In this document: piece by piece, positions 1 to 7,993 of the stretch
Numbering within the stretch: the first letter of the stretch is position 1
Layout: the number at the start of each line of letters is the position of its first letter
Source: CAZAMP01 sp964486455
GTDB taxonomy: Bacteria; Eisenbacteria; RBG-16-71-46; CAZAMP01
Direction: 5' to 3'
NCBI GenBank assembly: GCA_964486455.1
Contig: CAZAMP010000017.1
Span: 1 to 64,000 of the forward strand
Length of the DNA: 64,000 bases
The notes under the pieces: generated by a model
What the model was told of the DNA's origin: nothing
Seen by the model: the letters and a program-made list of their open reading frames with translations, nothing else
The model's database searches: none
Made by a program: the position numbers and the translations under genes

Positions 1-32
<32 letters not shown>

Positions 33-86
33 TTTTACCCTGTTTTGGGGGGGGCCCCTTAGGCTGAGCCCGCCACCCGACCATCC

Positions 87-482
87 CTACCCTCCCACGC
101 TCACGAGCGGGCGAAGCCGATCGAGGGTCTTTGGACCGATCCCTCTCACCTCGTCGAGCTGATCGAGATGCGTGAACCGGCCATTCTCCCGCCGCCATTC
201 GACCACGCGCTTCGCGAGCGCGGGCCCGATCCCCGGTAGAAGCTGCAGATGTGCCTCTCCCGCCGCATTCAGGTTGAGCCGCCCTTCGTCGAATAGGGAA
301 TCCGGATTCGCCGTCGATCCGACGATCCTGGATTCTTCAGGCGGTGCAGTGGAAGCATCAGCGTGGAATCCGGGCGTCCATTCCGGTCGGCTTGCGGAGA
401 TCAAACGAACGACGCCACCGACTCCGAGTATGAGGGCCAGAATAATCAGGACGCGCCGTTCCCGATCGTTGATCTCAGGCAT
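87..482 (-). CDS. ComEA-like helix-hairpin-helix protein, membrane-anchored
   Basis: A protein of 131 residues. An N-terminal hydrophobic segment (about residues 8-25, ILALILGVGGVV) is followed by a linker and a C-terminal tandem helix-hairpin-helix domain (about 68-128). The LNLNAA and LPGIGPALAKRVVEWR stretches match the ComEA pattern of a DNA-binding HhH pair, and RGIGPKTLDRL is the second hairpin. ComEA family members bind incoming double-stranded DNA at the membrane during natural transformation; no other competence gene is in view, so a general DNA-binding role is possible. The ATG at 482 is preceded by an AAGGA ribosome binding site; a longer frame upstream would run into the barrel gene. 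It is the last gene of the ECF/TonB block, 61 bases after the barrel. Confidence 0.8.
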   Translation of the reverse strand: MPEINDRERRVLIILALILGVGGVVRLISASRPEWTPGFHADASTAPPEESRIVGSTANPDSLFDEGRLNLNAAGEAHLQLLPGIGPALAKRVVEWRRENGRFTHLDQLDEVRGIGPKTLDRLRPLVSVGG

Positions 483-543
483 TGGCAGTCCTTCCGTACG
501 GACGATCCGGGGACAGCACCGCTTTGCGTGGGAGATCCGGCAA

Positions 544-2631
544 TCAGTCGAGGAGAACCCAGGAGAATCCAAACACGATGTTCTGGCGCGTGATCGGCAC
601 GAATCCGACCTCGAAATCCCATGCGGACGACAAAAAGCTCGTCGAAAAGATGTTCTCCACGCGGTAGAAGAGAAGCACGTCGCGAATCTGGGCATTTACA
701 CCGCCGATCCACTGGGTCTGCGGCACGAGGCGCCCGAGGGGTGAACGCATCTCTCCGAGGAATTCGCCCCTGAGAAACCCCTCGAGACGAAGGTCACCTT
801 GGAAGAACGTCTTCTTGAGCCGTCCGTGAATCTCTCCGTACCGCCACGGCTCCAGCTGGCGGCCCCGTTCCTCCGGTGTCGACCCGACATAGCCTGACGC
901 ACCCAGCCATACGTGACCGATGAAACGACCGAGCCCGATGGGACCCACCTCGAGCGCTCCCCATCCCCCGACCGAGCGAACGGTCTCTTCCTCGTACCCC
1001 ACCGGCTCCCCGCAACGAAGCGGGCGCGTGTGCGTCTCGGGAGAGCTCGGCAGGAGGACATCGCCCCGATCGGCCACGGCGGCGAGCTCCGCGCGCAATC
1101 TCCCGGTTCGATGCTTCCATCCCAGGCTTCCGGAGATTCCCGTAGGTATGGGCTGACGACTTGTGCGTGGAAGATCAATCCCCTGATCGACCTGGGAGTA
1201 GAAGTCGTTGATCCGGTGGAAGTAGTCGATGCGATCGGCCGTTCGCGCGACGTGCAGCCACGCGGTCGATCCGGGGTAGAGGTCGCGGGAAAGCGTGACG
1301 CCGGGCGCAAGGACGGACTGTCCCGCCACCAACCGGTCATAGCGGACGGATGCGTCAGCACGGACGCCCATCACCGTTCGCTTCGCGCGGACGAGCACGA
1401 ACGTGCTCGTCTCTTCGTGCGTACAGATCCACGGGTCGAGGCCCAGTCGTCGGAAATCCTCCCAGTAGTGGCCCGCGAGGATTCCAATCCCCGTTCCGTC
1501 GGTGGATGTCTGGCTGAGGAGCAGCTCCCCACCTTTTCGCCGAAGCGTGCGATATGTCGGTCCCAGGTCACCGATGGCTTTGATGGTCGATCGGTGCTGC
1601 GTGAGCCGCATGGACGCGAACCCTGTCTCGCCGATCCGCCTCTCGACGGAAAGCTCTCCTTCTCGCCCGTCGTCGACGCGCTTGCCGAGAAAACCCCTGA
1701 ATCGCTCATCTCGCACCCTGCCGGCCACCGATACGCGGATCGGTCCACGAACCCAATCAACACGCCCCGCGTACCGCTCGGCGTCATGGCTCTCGAACGC
1801 ACTCCAGAAGTCCGCTCCGCTGCCTCCGTAGTCAAAGACGGCCCCGAGCCGTCCCCAACGGGTCGACGCCGTTACGCTCCCGCCCTTTTGACCAAAGATC
1901 CCCGTCATGTTGGTGATCTCCGCATAGGCTCTGTCGGGCGCCTGCGCGATCGGAATGAAGAGGAGCGCGCCGCCTCCGGCCCCCGGACCGTAGAGATGTG
2001 ATGCGGCGGTACGCATGACCGCAGCTCCGGTGAGCGCGCTCTTGCTAACGGGATTGGGGTTCTCGATGGGCGCCAGCCCGCCGTGCAACGGCCTACCACC
2101 GTAGGCAACGAGCGTCCCTCCCGGACCATGAGCGTGAAAGGAGATCGGCGTGACGGCCCCCGGGTAACCGGGCGGCAAAGTAAACACGCCGGGGATGTCC
2201 CCCATCACTTCCCACCACTCAGCCGGACCCGTGAGACGCAAATCGGTCCGATCGAGGATTACGGCGGGCCCCTCAGGAGGAAGAAGGAACACGTCGATCA
2301 CGGACGCGCCGAAGAGGGAATCCGCTTTCATGCCCGGTTCCGAACGCAGTGCGGGGCGGCCCCTGGGGGCCCAAGGCTGAAACGTCGGCGGAACGTCGAT
2401 GACGAGGCTGTCGGGACGGAGGAGGTCGCGTCGAATTCGTGACGAATCGCGAGCGGCTTTGAACAACGTATCGAGGGCCGATCCCGTGAAGGTGGAGTCC
2501 GAAGCGCTCGTGTCAGGCGGCTCCACGACGCCCAACGGGGACTTTTCCGGCGTATCCGCCTGGACCGCTCCGCAACACGACGCCATGATCCCGACGACAA
2601 TCAGACCGTGCAAACGCCAAGTTCTGCTCAT
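544..2631 (-). CDS. TonB-dependent-receptor-like outer-membrane protein with plug domain
   Basis: A protein of 695 residues with a signal peptide (residues 1-25, ending VQA). A linker leads to a plug-like domain at about 110-235, containing FHAHGPGGTLVAYGG, a run of partner-loop residues and LYGPGAGGGALLF, the usual shape of a TonB plug. The remaining 450 residues alternate polar and aromatic residues as in a beta barrel and end in FGFSWVLLD. Such receptors import scarce large ligands across the outer membrane with energy from TonB. It starts with an ATGA overlap with the ECF S component upstream, so both are probably cotranslated and may share a substrate. The C-terminal residue is Asp rather than the usual aromatic, which is slightly odd. 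The substrate cannot be told. Confidence 0.7.
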   Translation of the reverse strand: MSRTWRLHGLIVVGIMASCCGAVQADTPEKSPLGVVEPPDTSASDSTFTGSALDTLFKAARDSSRIRRDLLRPDSLVIDVPPTFQPWAPRGRPALRSEPGMKADSLFGASVIDVFLLPPEGPAVILDRTDLRLTGPAEWWEVMGDIPGVFTLPPGYPGAVTPISFHAHGPGGTLVAYGGRPLHGGLAPIENPNPVSKSALTGAAVMRTAASHLYGPGAGGGALLFIPIAQAPDRAYAEITNMTGIFGQKGGSVTASTRWGRLGAVFDYGGSGADFWSAFESHDAERYAGRVDWVRGPIRVSVAGRVRDERFRGFLGKRVDDGREGELSVERRIGETGFASMRLTQHRSTIKAIGDLGPTYRTLRRKGGELLLSQTSTDGTGIGILAGHYWEDFRRLGLDPWICTHEETSTFVLVRAKRTVMGVRADASVRYDRLVAGQSVLAPGVTLSRDLYPGSTAWLHVARTADRIDYFHRINDFYSQVDQGIDLPRTSRQPIPTGISGSLGWKHRTGRLRAELAAVADRGDVLLPSSPETHTRPLRCGEPVGYEEETVRSVGGWGALEVGPIGLGRFIGHVWLGASGYVGSTPEERGRQLEPWRYGEIHGRLKKTFFQGDLRLEGFLRGEFLGEMRSPLGRLVPQTQWIGGVNAQIRDVLLFYRVENIFSTSFLSSAWDFEVGFVPITRQNIVFGFSWVLLD

Positions 2632-3182
2632 CGTTCCTCACGTGTCACGAGACCTGGAATCGGAAGACTTCGGGCGACTTCGAGAGAACTCGCGCCAAGG
2701 ATTGGGAACACGACCAGGTTGTTCAGATGATGAATGACGGCGAACGGCAACGCCCCGACCAGGACGGCTCTGGGCTGTCCAATCGTAATCACGAGGGAGA
2801 GGTTGGTCAACGAATCGAAAACGAACGTCGTCAGAAGACCCGCGGCCGCGAAGAGAACGAGCCTGCGGAGCACTCGCGCCCGCAGAAGCGCGGGCCGCAT
2901 GAGTCCTCCTACGATTCCCGTGAGCACGCGAGCAAGCACAAGGGCCGCCAGAAGCGGGATCGTCGGCAGTCCATAGGGGTTAACGATGCCGTACGCGAGG
3001 GCCGCGATCAACCCGACACGGGCCCCTGAGGCCGGCCCCAGCAATACGCCGGAAAGAAAGACGACAAACGTGAACAGCTCGACATTGGGGATCACCGCGA
3101 GGACGAGGCTGGAAACGACGGCGAGTGCCGCCAGCGCGGCCTCGAGAACGATACGTTGAATGTGACGAGTCCGGGCTCCCAA
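2628..3182 (-). CDS. ECF-type transporter substrate-binding (S) component-like membrane protein
   Basis: A protein of 184 residues with five or six hydrophobic segments spread over most of its length. PNVELFTFVVFLSG near the N-terminus and the LPFAVIHHLNNLVVFP segment near the C-terminus resemble S components of energy-coupling-factor vitamin importers, which bind a vitamin or metal and partner with a shared T/A1/A2 module. No energising module is in the window. The start is a TTG at 3182 with GGAGG four bases upstream. A promoter and a hairpin precede it. It overlaps the following receptor-like gene by four bases, suggesting a two-membrane uptake route (receptor in the outer membrane, S component in the inner). 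The substrate is unknown; cobalamin, thiamine or biotin would be usual candidates. Confidence 0.65.
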   Translation of the reverse strand: MGARTRHIQRIVLEAALAALAVVSSLVLAVIPNVELFTFVVFLSGVLLGPASGARVGLIAALAYGIVNPYGLPTIPLLAALVLARVLTGIVGGLMRPALLRARVLRRLVLFAAAGLLTTFVFDSLTNLSLVITIGQPRAVLVGALPFAVIHHLNNLVVFPILGASSLEVARSLPIPGLVTREER

Positions 3183-3193
3183 ATCCCCTCCCC

Positions 3194-3216
3194 CCCCGGC
3201 ATCCGTGGCGCCGGGG
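3194..3216 (-). promoter_or_regulatory. 5' UTR hairpin just upstream of the ECF S component ribosome binding site
   Basis: A perfect 7-bp stem (CCCCGGC / GCCGGGG) encloses a 9-base loop. It sits at the predicted transcript start and abuts the GGAGG ribosome binding site of the TTG-started gene at 3182. It could tune translation or stabilise the 5' end. The leader is too short for a known vitamin riboswitch. Confidence 0.4.
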
Positions 3217-3221
3217 CGGAG

Positions 3222-3250
3222 AGTATATCCGGGAGTCGGAGACGGGTCAC
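3222..3250 (-). promoter_or_regulatory. Sigma-70-type promoter for the ECF S component/receptor/HhH genes
   Basis: On the minus strand, -35 GTGACC (3245-3250) and -10 TATACT (3222-3227) are separated by exactly 17 bases. The predicted start site near 3215 leaves a leader of about 33 bases before the TTG start. It lies just beyond the 3' end of the TPR gene. Confidence 0.6.
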
Positions 3251-3272
3251 CCGCGGTTTGCAGGCGCGGGGA

Positions 3273-4874
3273 TTACTGTGAGCGCCAACGCCCCCAGCGG
3301 CCCGCCCTCGACGTGCCGATGCTGATGGGCTTGGAGGACGCTGAGGACGCCTGGCTGCCGAGGGCGCGCATGCGCTCCTCGCAATCCGCGTAGCCCGGCT
3401 CCAATCGAAGGATAGACTGGTACACGCGTAGGGCTTCGCGCTTCTCATCCGTCTCCTCCAACCCCCGCGCAAGCTGGTAGCGGACGCCGGTGGTGGCGTT
3501 TCCATTCGCCATGGCGGAGCGGAGCAGGCGAGCGCTATCGGCCGGATCGCCCATCTTCCTCAGACAACGGCCCCACATCTCGAAGGCCGTCGGAGCGAGA
3601 TCTTCCTCGTCCGTGCACTCGGAGAACGCGGCCGCCGCCGCTTCGAAATGGCCGGCCGCCATGCGTTCGAATCCAATCTCATAGTGGTTCTGGGGAGACA
3701 ACTCCTCAGGAGACTCACCAGCCGAGGACGAGGCCTCGTCGAACTCCGCCGCGCCTTCCGGCTGACTCGCCGGGACGAGGTGATCTTCCAACGATTCAGG
3801 ATCGGCTTCGGCCGCCGCCACGGGTGATGCGTCAACCAGCGCCTCGTCGATCGTATCCTCCGACGTGCCGTCCGGCGGCGTGGTCACGGTGTCTTCGTCC
3901 ACGGCGTTCTCGGGTTCGTCGTCGACCTCTTCGGATGTCGATTCTCCGGCTTCCGGCGAGTCGGAAGCCTCAGCGGACGTGATGCCCGCATCGACCGCCA
4001 GGTTCTGGACGAACTCGCCGGCGTCCGGGACATCGCTGAATGTGAGATCGGACGAAACGTCCTGAGTGATCCCGGCCTCCGGTTCGTCGACAGGCTTGGT
4101 CTCTCCGGGATCCAGGATACCGACACCCTCGAAGACGAGATCCGACAACGGCTCATCAGGAGACATCGGAGCATGCTCGGAGATGCCCGTGCCGGTCTCC
4201 ACTCCATGTTCGCCCACTCGCCGGGGCTCCGACGCCGGATCATTGAACGCGCCCTCCGCCGTTTCCTTTTCCTCCAGCTGCTCAGCTTCCTGACGCAGCA
4301 CGCGCGCCTGCGTCTCGTCTTCCAACGAATCCGCACCTCGCCGAAGTATCATGATCGCATCGAGAGACCTGTTGATCCGGCACAAGAACTCCGCCTGTCG
4401 AAGGAGCAGCTCTGGATTCCGGGGTGTCATCGAAAGAAGCGACGTCAGCCAGGGCGCATCGATCAAATCCTCGATGGTCTCATGGGATTCCGCGTAGTCC
4501 AGATAGGTCGTCGCCGCATCCCACACCAGACCATCACGCTCGTAGAACTCGGCCAGTATGAGAAAAAACTGATTCTCCCCCGGCATCGTGCGGAGGACCT
4601 TGCGGCACAACGCAATGCCGGTCCGGTTCAACGATGACTCGGTATAGGCTTGAGCGGCCCGTTCGTAGCACGAGCAGGCGTCCGTGCGTCGGTTCGCGTC
4701 CGCGTACAAGTCTCCCAACATGACCAGGTCGTAGGGATCGGCGGCCTCTCCCTGCAACAGGCCTTCAGCCGTCAGAATCGCGTCCGGGATCAATCCGTCT
4801 CGCGCGAGACGGCGGGCGCGCTGCCTCAGGTCACCAGGCGTCGCCACGGATGTCACCTCCACGTGTTGAGTCAT
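3273..4874 (-). CDS. TPR-repeat protein with long acidic central linker
   Basis: A protein of 533 residues. Residues about 12-190 form helical TPR-like repeats (DPYDLVMLGDLYADANRRTDA is an example). About 200-390 is a low-complexity Asp/Glu/Ser/Pro/Thr linker, and 395-515 returns to TPR-like repeats (HYEIGFERMAAGHFEAAAAAF). The tail is basic and Gly/Arg-rich. TPR proteins act as scaffolds; no enzymatic motif is seen and no signal peptide is evident, so it is likely cytoplasmic. I chose the ATG at 4874, because longer starts (4985, 5063) run into the upstream gene and read as non-conserved sequence; the ribosome binding site is weak at all candidates. The function is unknown. Confidence 0.65.
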   Translation of the reverse strand: MTQHVEVTSVATPGDLRQRARRLARDGLIPDAILTAEGLLQGEAADPYDLVMLGDLYADANRRTDACSCYERAAQAYTESSLNRTGIALCRKVLRTMPGENQFFLILAEFYERDGLVWDAATTYLDYAESHETIEDLIDAPWLTSLLSMTPRNPELLLRQAEFLCRINRSLDAIMILRRGADSLEDETQARVLRQEAEQLEEKETAEGAFNDPASEPRRVGEHGVETGTGISEHAPMSPDEPLSDLVFEGVGILDPGETKPVDEPEAGITQDVSSDLTFSDVPDAGEFVQNLAVDAGITSAEASDSPEAGESTSEEVDDEPENAVDEDTVTTPPDGTSEDTIDEALVDASPVAAAEADPESLEDHLVPASQPEGAAEFDEASSSAGESPEELSPQNHYEIGFERMAAGHFEAAAAAFSECTDEEDLAPTAFEMWGRCLRKMGDPADSARLLRSAMANGNATTGVRYQLARGLEETDEKREALRVYQSILRLEPGYADCEERMRALGSQASSASSKPISIGTSRAGRWGRWRSQ

Positions 4875-5037
4875 TGCCGGAAGCGTTTGCTCGGTCTGAT
4901 AGATCGCCTGAAACACGGAATTTCTGAAGACGAAGGTCACCGGCCACGGCACCGTGACCGGTTGGAATGAACCGGACTGGGGCATTTCGAGGTTTGGGGA
5001 TCCCGTCTCGCCGAGGACGCGCGCGAAACGGACGCGA

Positions 5038-6912
5038 TCAATCAGACAGCCGATACGCCACAACCCTGTCGTCGTAGAACGTCGGCACCAGCAAGAGCGA
5101 TCGCTCCGGAATGTACTCGAAGTCGGCCGCGTACACCTTCAAGGCCGACGTGTCCAAGAGCTTGACGATATCCCCGTCCGGAGAGATCCGATAGAGCTTG
5201 CCTTCCCACTGCGAGACGATGTATCCGCCGTTCGGATCAACGTGGATCCCATCGATGATACCCGGATTCAGTCGCGCGATCGTCGTGACGGCGCCGGTCG
5301 CGATGTCGATGGCCTTGAGGCACGAATCCCCATCGTTGCCCACGAGCAATCTGTCGCCGTCAATCCGAAGACCGTTGGGCATTTCGATCTCGCCACCGAC
5401 CACCCAAGCTTCGAATGCGTCACCGGTGGAGCGGAAGATCGTGTGGCCCTGCGTATCCGACAGATAGACGCGACCGTCGACGCCGATCGCGATATCGTTC
5501 AGGAAAACGGAGTTCGGTACCGGAATCCGTTCGGATACGAGGCTGGTTTCGATGTCGACCTTCACCAGGTTGCCGCGCTCAACCACGAAGAGCGTGTCCC
5601 CCATGATCGCCATCCCGGTGGGTTGGCTGAGCCCTGTGACCCATTTGAGCTCCTCGATCCTCCCGAGCGTGGTGAGACGGGACACGAACTGCCCGCCGCC
5701 GTCGGGCGCGCGCCGCCGATAAACGTCGAAGTTGGAGACATAGAGCATATCTCTCTTCGAGTCATAGATAACCGACTCGGGCGTGACGAATTCATCGAAT
5801 GTGTCGAAGGTCTCAGTCAGTCGATGATTCCTGTAGACGACGTCTCCCTCGCGGCACATGAAGCCCCATCCCCCGAAGCTCTCCACGACGATCAGAAGGA
5901 GCTCGTTCTCGCCTTCTTCGAGGGGTAGATAGACCGCATCATGCAGCCCGACGACGCCCAGAAACGACCTGTCACGCGACCGGTACTGGCTGTCTCCGAA
6001 AAACACCAATCGCCCGTTGAGGAAAACGCTGACGGCGTCGCTGTACCCGAACTGGATTTCCCGCGTCTCTTCCGCGTCAGCCACGAGCGTCGTCCTGGCC
6101 AACAGGCAGTCCGGTCCGCCCCCGCTCCGGCGTAAAAAGTCCGATACGTCCACGAGTCCGGATGACTGACTCGTGATCGGCGTCCACTCGATCTCGCCGA
6201 GTTCCTGTTCGTAGGGAGAACGTTCGTGATCTATCTCGGCAAACTTGAACTTCTGGGACAGTTCCCAATCGGTCAACGTCCCCGGAGGAGATTCCGGTGC
6301 CGGGACGGGATCGAATTCGAGATCGTTCGCCTCCCGATACCGGAAGTTCGAGAAGTATGCGGAGCCGTCCCTGGGGCCGATGAGCCCGATGCCGCCTTCA
6401 GACACACCGTGCTTGAGATCCGTGATCACGAGCGCGGGCTTATCCACGTCATCGATGAACACGCGGGCCTGGTGGCCAGCGAATTCCAATCGTATGTGGA
6501 TCCACTGGTCGGAAGGGATCGAGGCGCCCGCGGTGATGCCGTCGCCGTGATACAGCTGCCAGGGCGCGACGCCGTTCTTGACGGGCGTGTACTGCAGCGC
6601 ATCCGGATACAGGCTTTCCCGATGCGGTCGGACATAGAAGCGCTCGTAGGTCGACCGGGTCTGCATTCTGAATGCGATGCCGGGATACGATCTCGCCCCG
6701 CTGACCGCGATGTCTACCTCGACGACACCGTCCTGGATCGCCACACCCTGAAGGATGGCAAGTCCGGAAAGCGCCGTACGGCCCAGGTGTTCGGTCACCT
6801 CGGCGCCCTGCAAGTCCCATAATTCCGGTTCGAAGGAAACGACGTCGTCTGCGGCACCCACCGAAGACGAACCAATCCCGACGAACAATACGAGCCACAC
6901 GACGGCGCTCAT
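5038..6912 (-). CDS. Secreted protein with LamG/DUF1080-like and SMP-30/NHL-type propeller domains
   Basis: A protein of 624 residues with a signal peptide (residues 1-21, MSAVVWLVLFVGIGSSSVGA). Residues about 25-200 resemble a concanavalin-like fold (GIAFRMQTRSTYERFYVRP, GGIGLIGPRDGSAYFSNF), as in DUF1080/3-keto-disaccharide hydrolase domains. About 215-370 is a second beta-rich part. The last 270 residues are a six-bladed propeller of the SMP-30/gluconolactonase/NHL type (LNDIAIGVDGRVYLSDTQGHT, GIIDGIHVDPNGGYIVSQWEGKL). It probably acts in the periplasm or outside the cell on sugars or as a binding protein. The start is ATG 6912, as the longer frame overlaps the DinB gene. The exact reaction is not shown. 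Confidence 0.65.
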   Translation of the reverse strand: MSAVVWLVLFVGIGSSSVGAADDVVSFEPELWDLQGAEVTEHLGRTALSGLAILQGVAIQDGVVEVDIAVSGARSYPGIAFRMQTRSTYERFYVRPHRESLYPDALQYTPVKNGVAPWQLYHGDGITAGASIPSDQWIHIRLEFAGHQARVFIDDVDKPALVITDLKHGVSEGGIGLIGPRDGSAYFSNFRYREANDLEFDPVPAPESPPGTLTDWELSQKFKFAEIDHERSPYEQELGEIEWTPITSQSSGLVDVSDFLRRSGGGPDCLLARTTLVADAEETREIQFGYSDAVSVFLNGRLVFFGDSQYRSRDRSFLGVVGLHDAVYLPLEEGENELLLIVVESFGGWGFMCREGDVVYRNHRLTETFDTFDEFVTPESVIYDSKRDMLYVSNFDVYRRRAPDGGGQFVSRLTTLGRIEELKWVTGLSQPTGMAIMGDTLFVVERGNLVKVDIETSLVSERIPVPNSVFLNDIAIGVDGRVYLSDTQGHTIFRSTGDAFEAWVVGGEIEMPNGLRIDGDRLLVGNDGDSCLKAIDIATGAVTTIARLNPGIIDGIHVDPNGGYIVSQWEGKLYRISPDGDIVKLLDTSALKVYAADFEYIPERSLLLVPTFYDDRVVAYRLSD

Positions 6913-6973
6913 GCGCTTTGACCCCTGCGCTCTCACTCTAGCCTCCCTTGGCAACCCGCTGGTGCACGGGACA

Positions 6974-7483
6974 TCACGGCTTCGCATAGCGGGTTGAGTA
7001 GGGGGCCACGGTGCCCGCGATGTACTCGACCCGCGTATTCGCGATCTGGCGGAGGTGAAGGAGATCATGCGCCGCCCAGGACGCCAGAAGATCTCCCGCC
7101 TTCATTCCCCCGAACTTGGGATGAACGTGTTCCGTGGACCAATCAACATCGGCGAGACCGTCCAACCACTCCAGAGAAGCCGAGCGCTCCTTCTCGAACG
7201 CAGCGAACATCTCGGCAAGATCGCACTCATTGTAGTCCCGCTCCCGGGCCCATCCTTCCGGATCGATCGGGGGCCAATCCTTCTCGGGGCTCTCGAGGGT
7301 GAGTGAAACTCGTTTCCGAAAGTCATCCCGTTCTTCGTCGACGAGATGGCAGAGGATTTCGAGGAGCGACCACTTCCCGGCGGCTTCCTTCCATCGAACC
7401 TCATCCGGCGTGATCGCGTCATAGTGCTGGAGGATCGATCTGCCGGTCCTTCGTAGGTTTTCGATCAATTGGTCAGGTGTCAT
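6974..7483 (-). CDS. DinB/YfiT-like four-helix-bundle protein
   Basis: A protein of 169 residues made of four amphipathic helices. Metal-ligand positions of the DinB_2 family are visible: His in LLEILCHLVDEERD near residue 47 and the HDLLHLRQ motif near residue 138-145. Members are induced by stress or DNA damage or act as metal-dependent thiol transferases; the substrate here is unknown. It starts with an ATGA overlap with the YdeI-like gene upstream, so the two are cotranslated. Confidence 0.85.
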   Translation of the reverse strand: MTPDQLIENLRRTGRSILQHYDAITPDEVRWKEAAGKWSLLEILCHLVDEERDDFRKRVSLTLESPEKDWPPIDPEGWARERDYNECDLAEMFAAFEKERSASLEWLDGLADVDWSTEHVHPKFGGMKAGDLLASWAAHDLLHLRQIANTRVEYIAGTVAPYSTRYAKP

Positions 7484-7977
7484 GGATTGCCTCCCGATCG
7501 CAGCGCCTTCTTCCGCCGGTTGTCGACGATTCGCTGCAGGCCCTGCCGAATGCGACGCTCCCGCGTCGGACCCGTTTTCGCCTCGAGGATGTACGAGACG
7601 AACGCGCGGCGCCCCGCGGGGGTCATGTTCTCAAAGGCGGCCCGCGCCTTCGGCCGCGCCGCCAAAGCGTCGGCGATATCGCCGGGGAGGCGAGCCTCCC
7701 GCCTGGATCGATCACCGCGCAGGCGGATATCGACGGTGCGACCGCGATCCACCCCGAGCTTTCGCCAGATCCGGCTGTGAATGAACAGCCGGTGACGCCC
7801 TCCACCGCGCGGAACCAGAGTCGACCTGAATGGTTCTCCCCCGACGGAGCCTTTCACCGGGATCCGTGTCTCCTGCCCGAGTGCCCGCGATACGCGATCG
7901 GGGACATCGACGCAGCGGTTGGCTCCCACCGAGTAGATCCGTCCGCGGAAGCGCTGCTCGGCCTCTCGCGCCTTCAC
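7480..7977 (-). CDS. YdeI/OmpD-associated family protein with DUF1905-type N-terminus
   Basis: A protein of 165 residues. The first 90 residues form a beta-rich DUF1905-like part (FRGRIYSVGANRCVDVPDRV, RHRLFIHSRIWRKLGVDRG). The C-terminal half is the helical YdeI/bacteriocin-protection module (LPGDIADALAARPKARAAFE, AFVSYILEAKTGPTRERRI). The start is the GTG at 7977, because GGGAGGAG sits four bases before it; a longer frame would overlap hutI. Family members are small cytoplasmic proteins of unclear function, some linked to stress resistance. It lies 16 bases after hutI and overlaps DinB by four. Confidence 0.8.
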   Translation of the reverse strand: MKAREAEQRFRGRIYSVGANRCVDVPDRVSRALGQETRIPVKGSVGGEPFRSTLVPRGGGRHRLFIHSRIWRKLGVDRGRTVDIRLRGDRSRREARLPGDIADALAARPKARAAFENMTPAGRRAFVSYILEAKTGPTRERRIRQGLQRIVDNRRKKALRSGGNP

Positions 7978-7981
7978 GTCG

Positions 7982-7989
7982 CTCCTCCC
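7982..7989 (-). promoter_or_regulatory. Ribosome binding site deciding the GTG start at 7977
   Basis: GGGAGGAG on the minus strand, four bases from the GTG at 7975-7977. No comparable site exists for the longer frame, so the YdeI-like gene starts here. Confidence 0.7.
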
Positions 7990-7993
7990 GCGA

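Noticed and set aside
913..2001. Long plus-strand frame opposite the receptor-like gene
   Set aside because: It lies wholly inside a well-supported coding gene on the other strand, has biased composition and no recognisable motifs; typical of GC-rich antisense frames.
3183..3272. Possible vitamin riboswitch before the ECF S component
   Set aside because: The leader from the predicted start is only about 33 bases and holds one simple hairpin; cobalamin, TPP or FMN consensus elements are absent.
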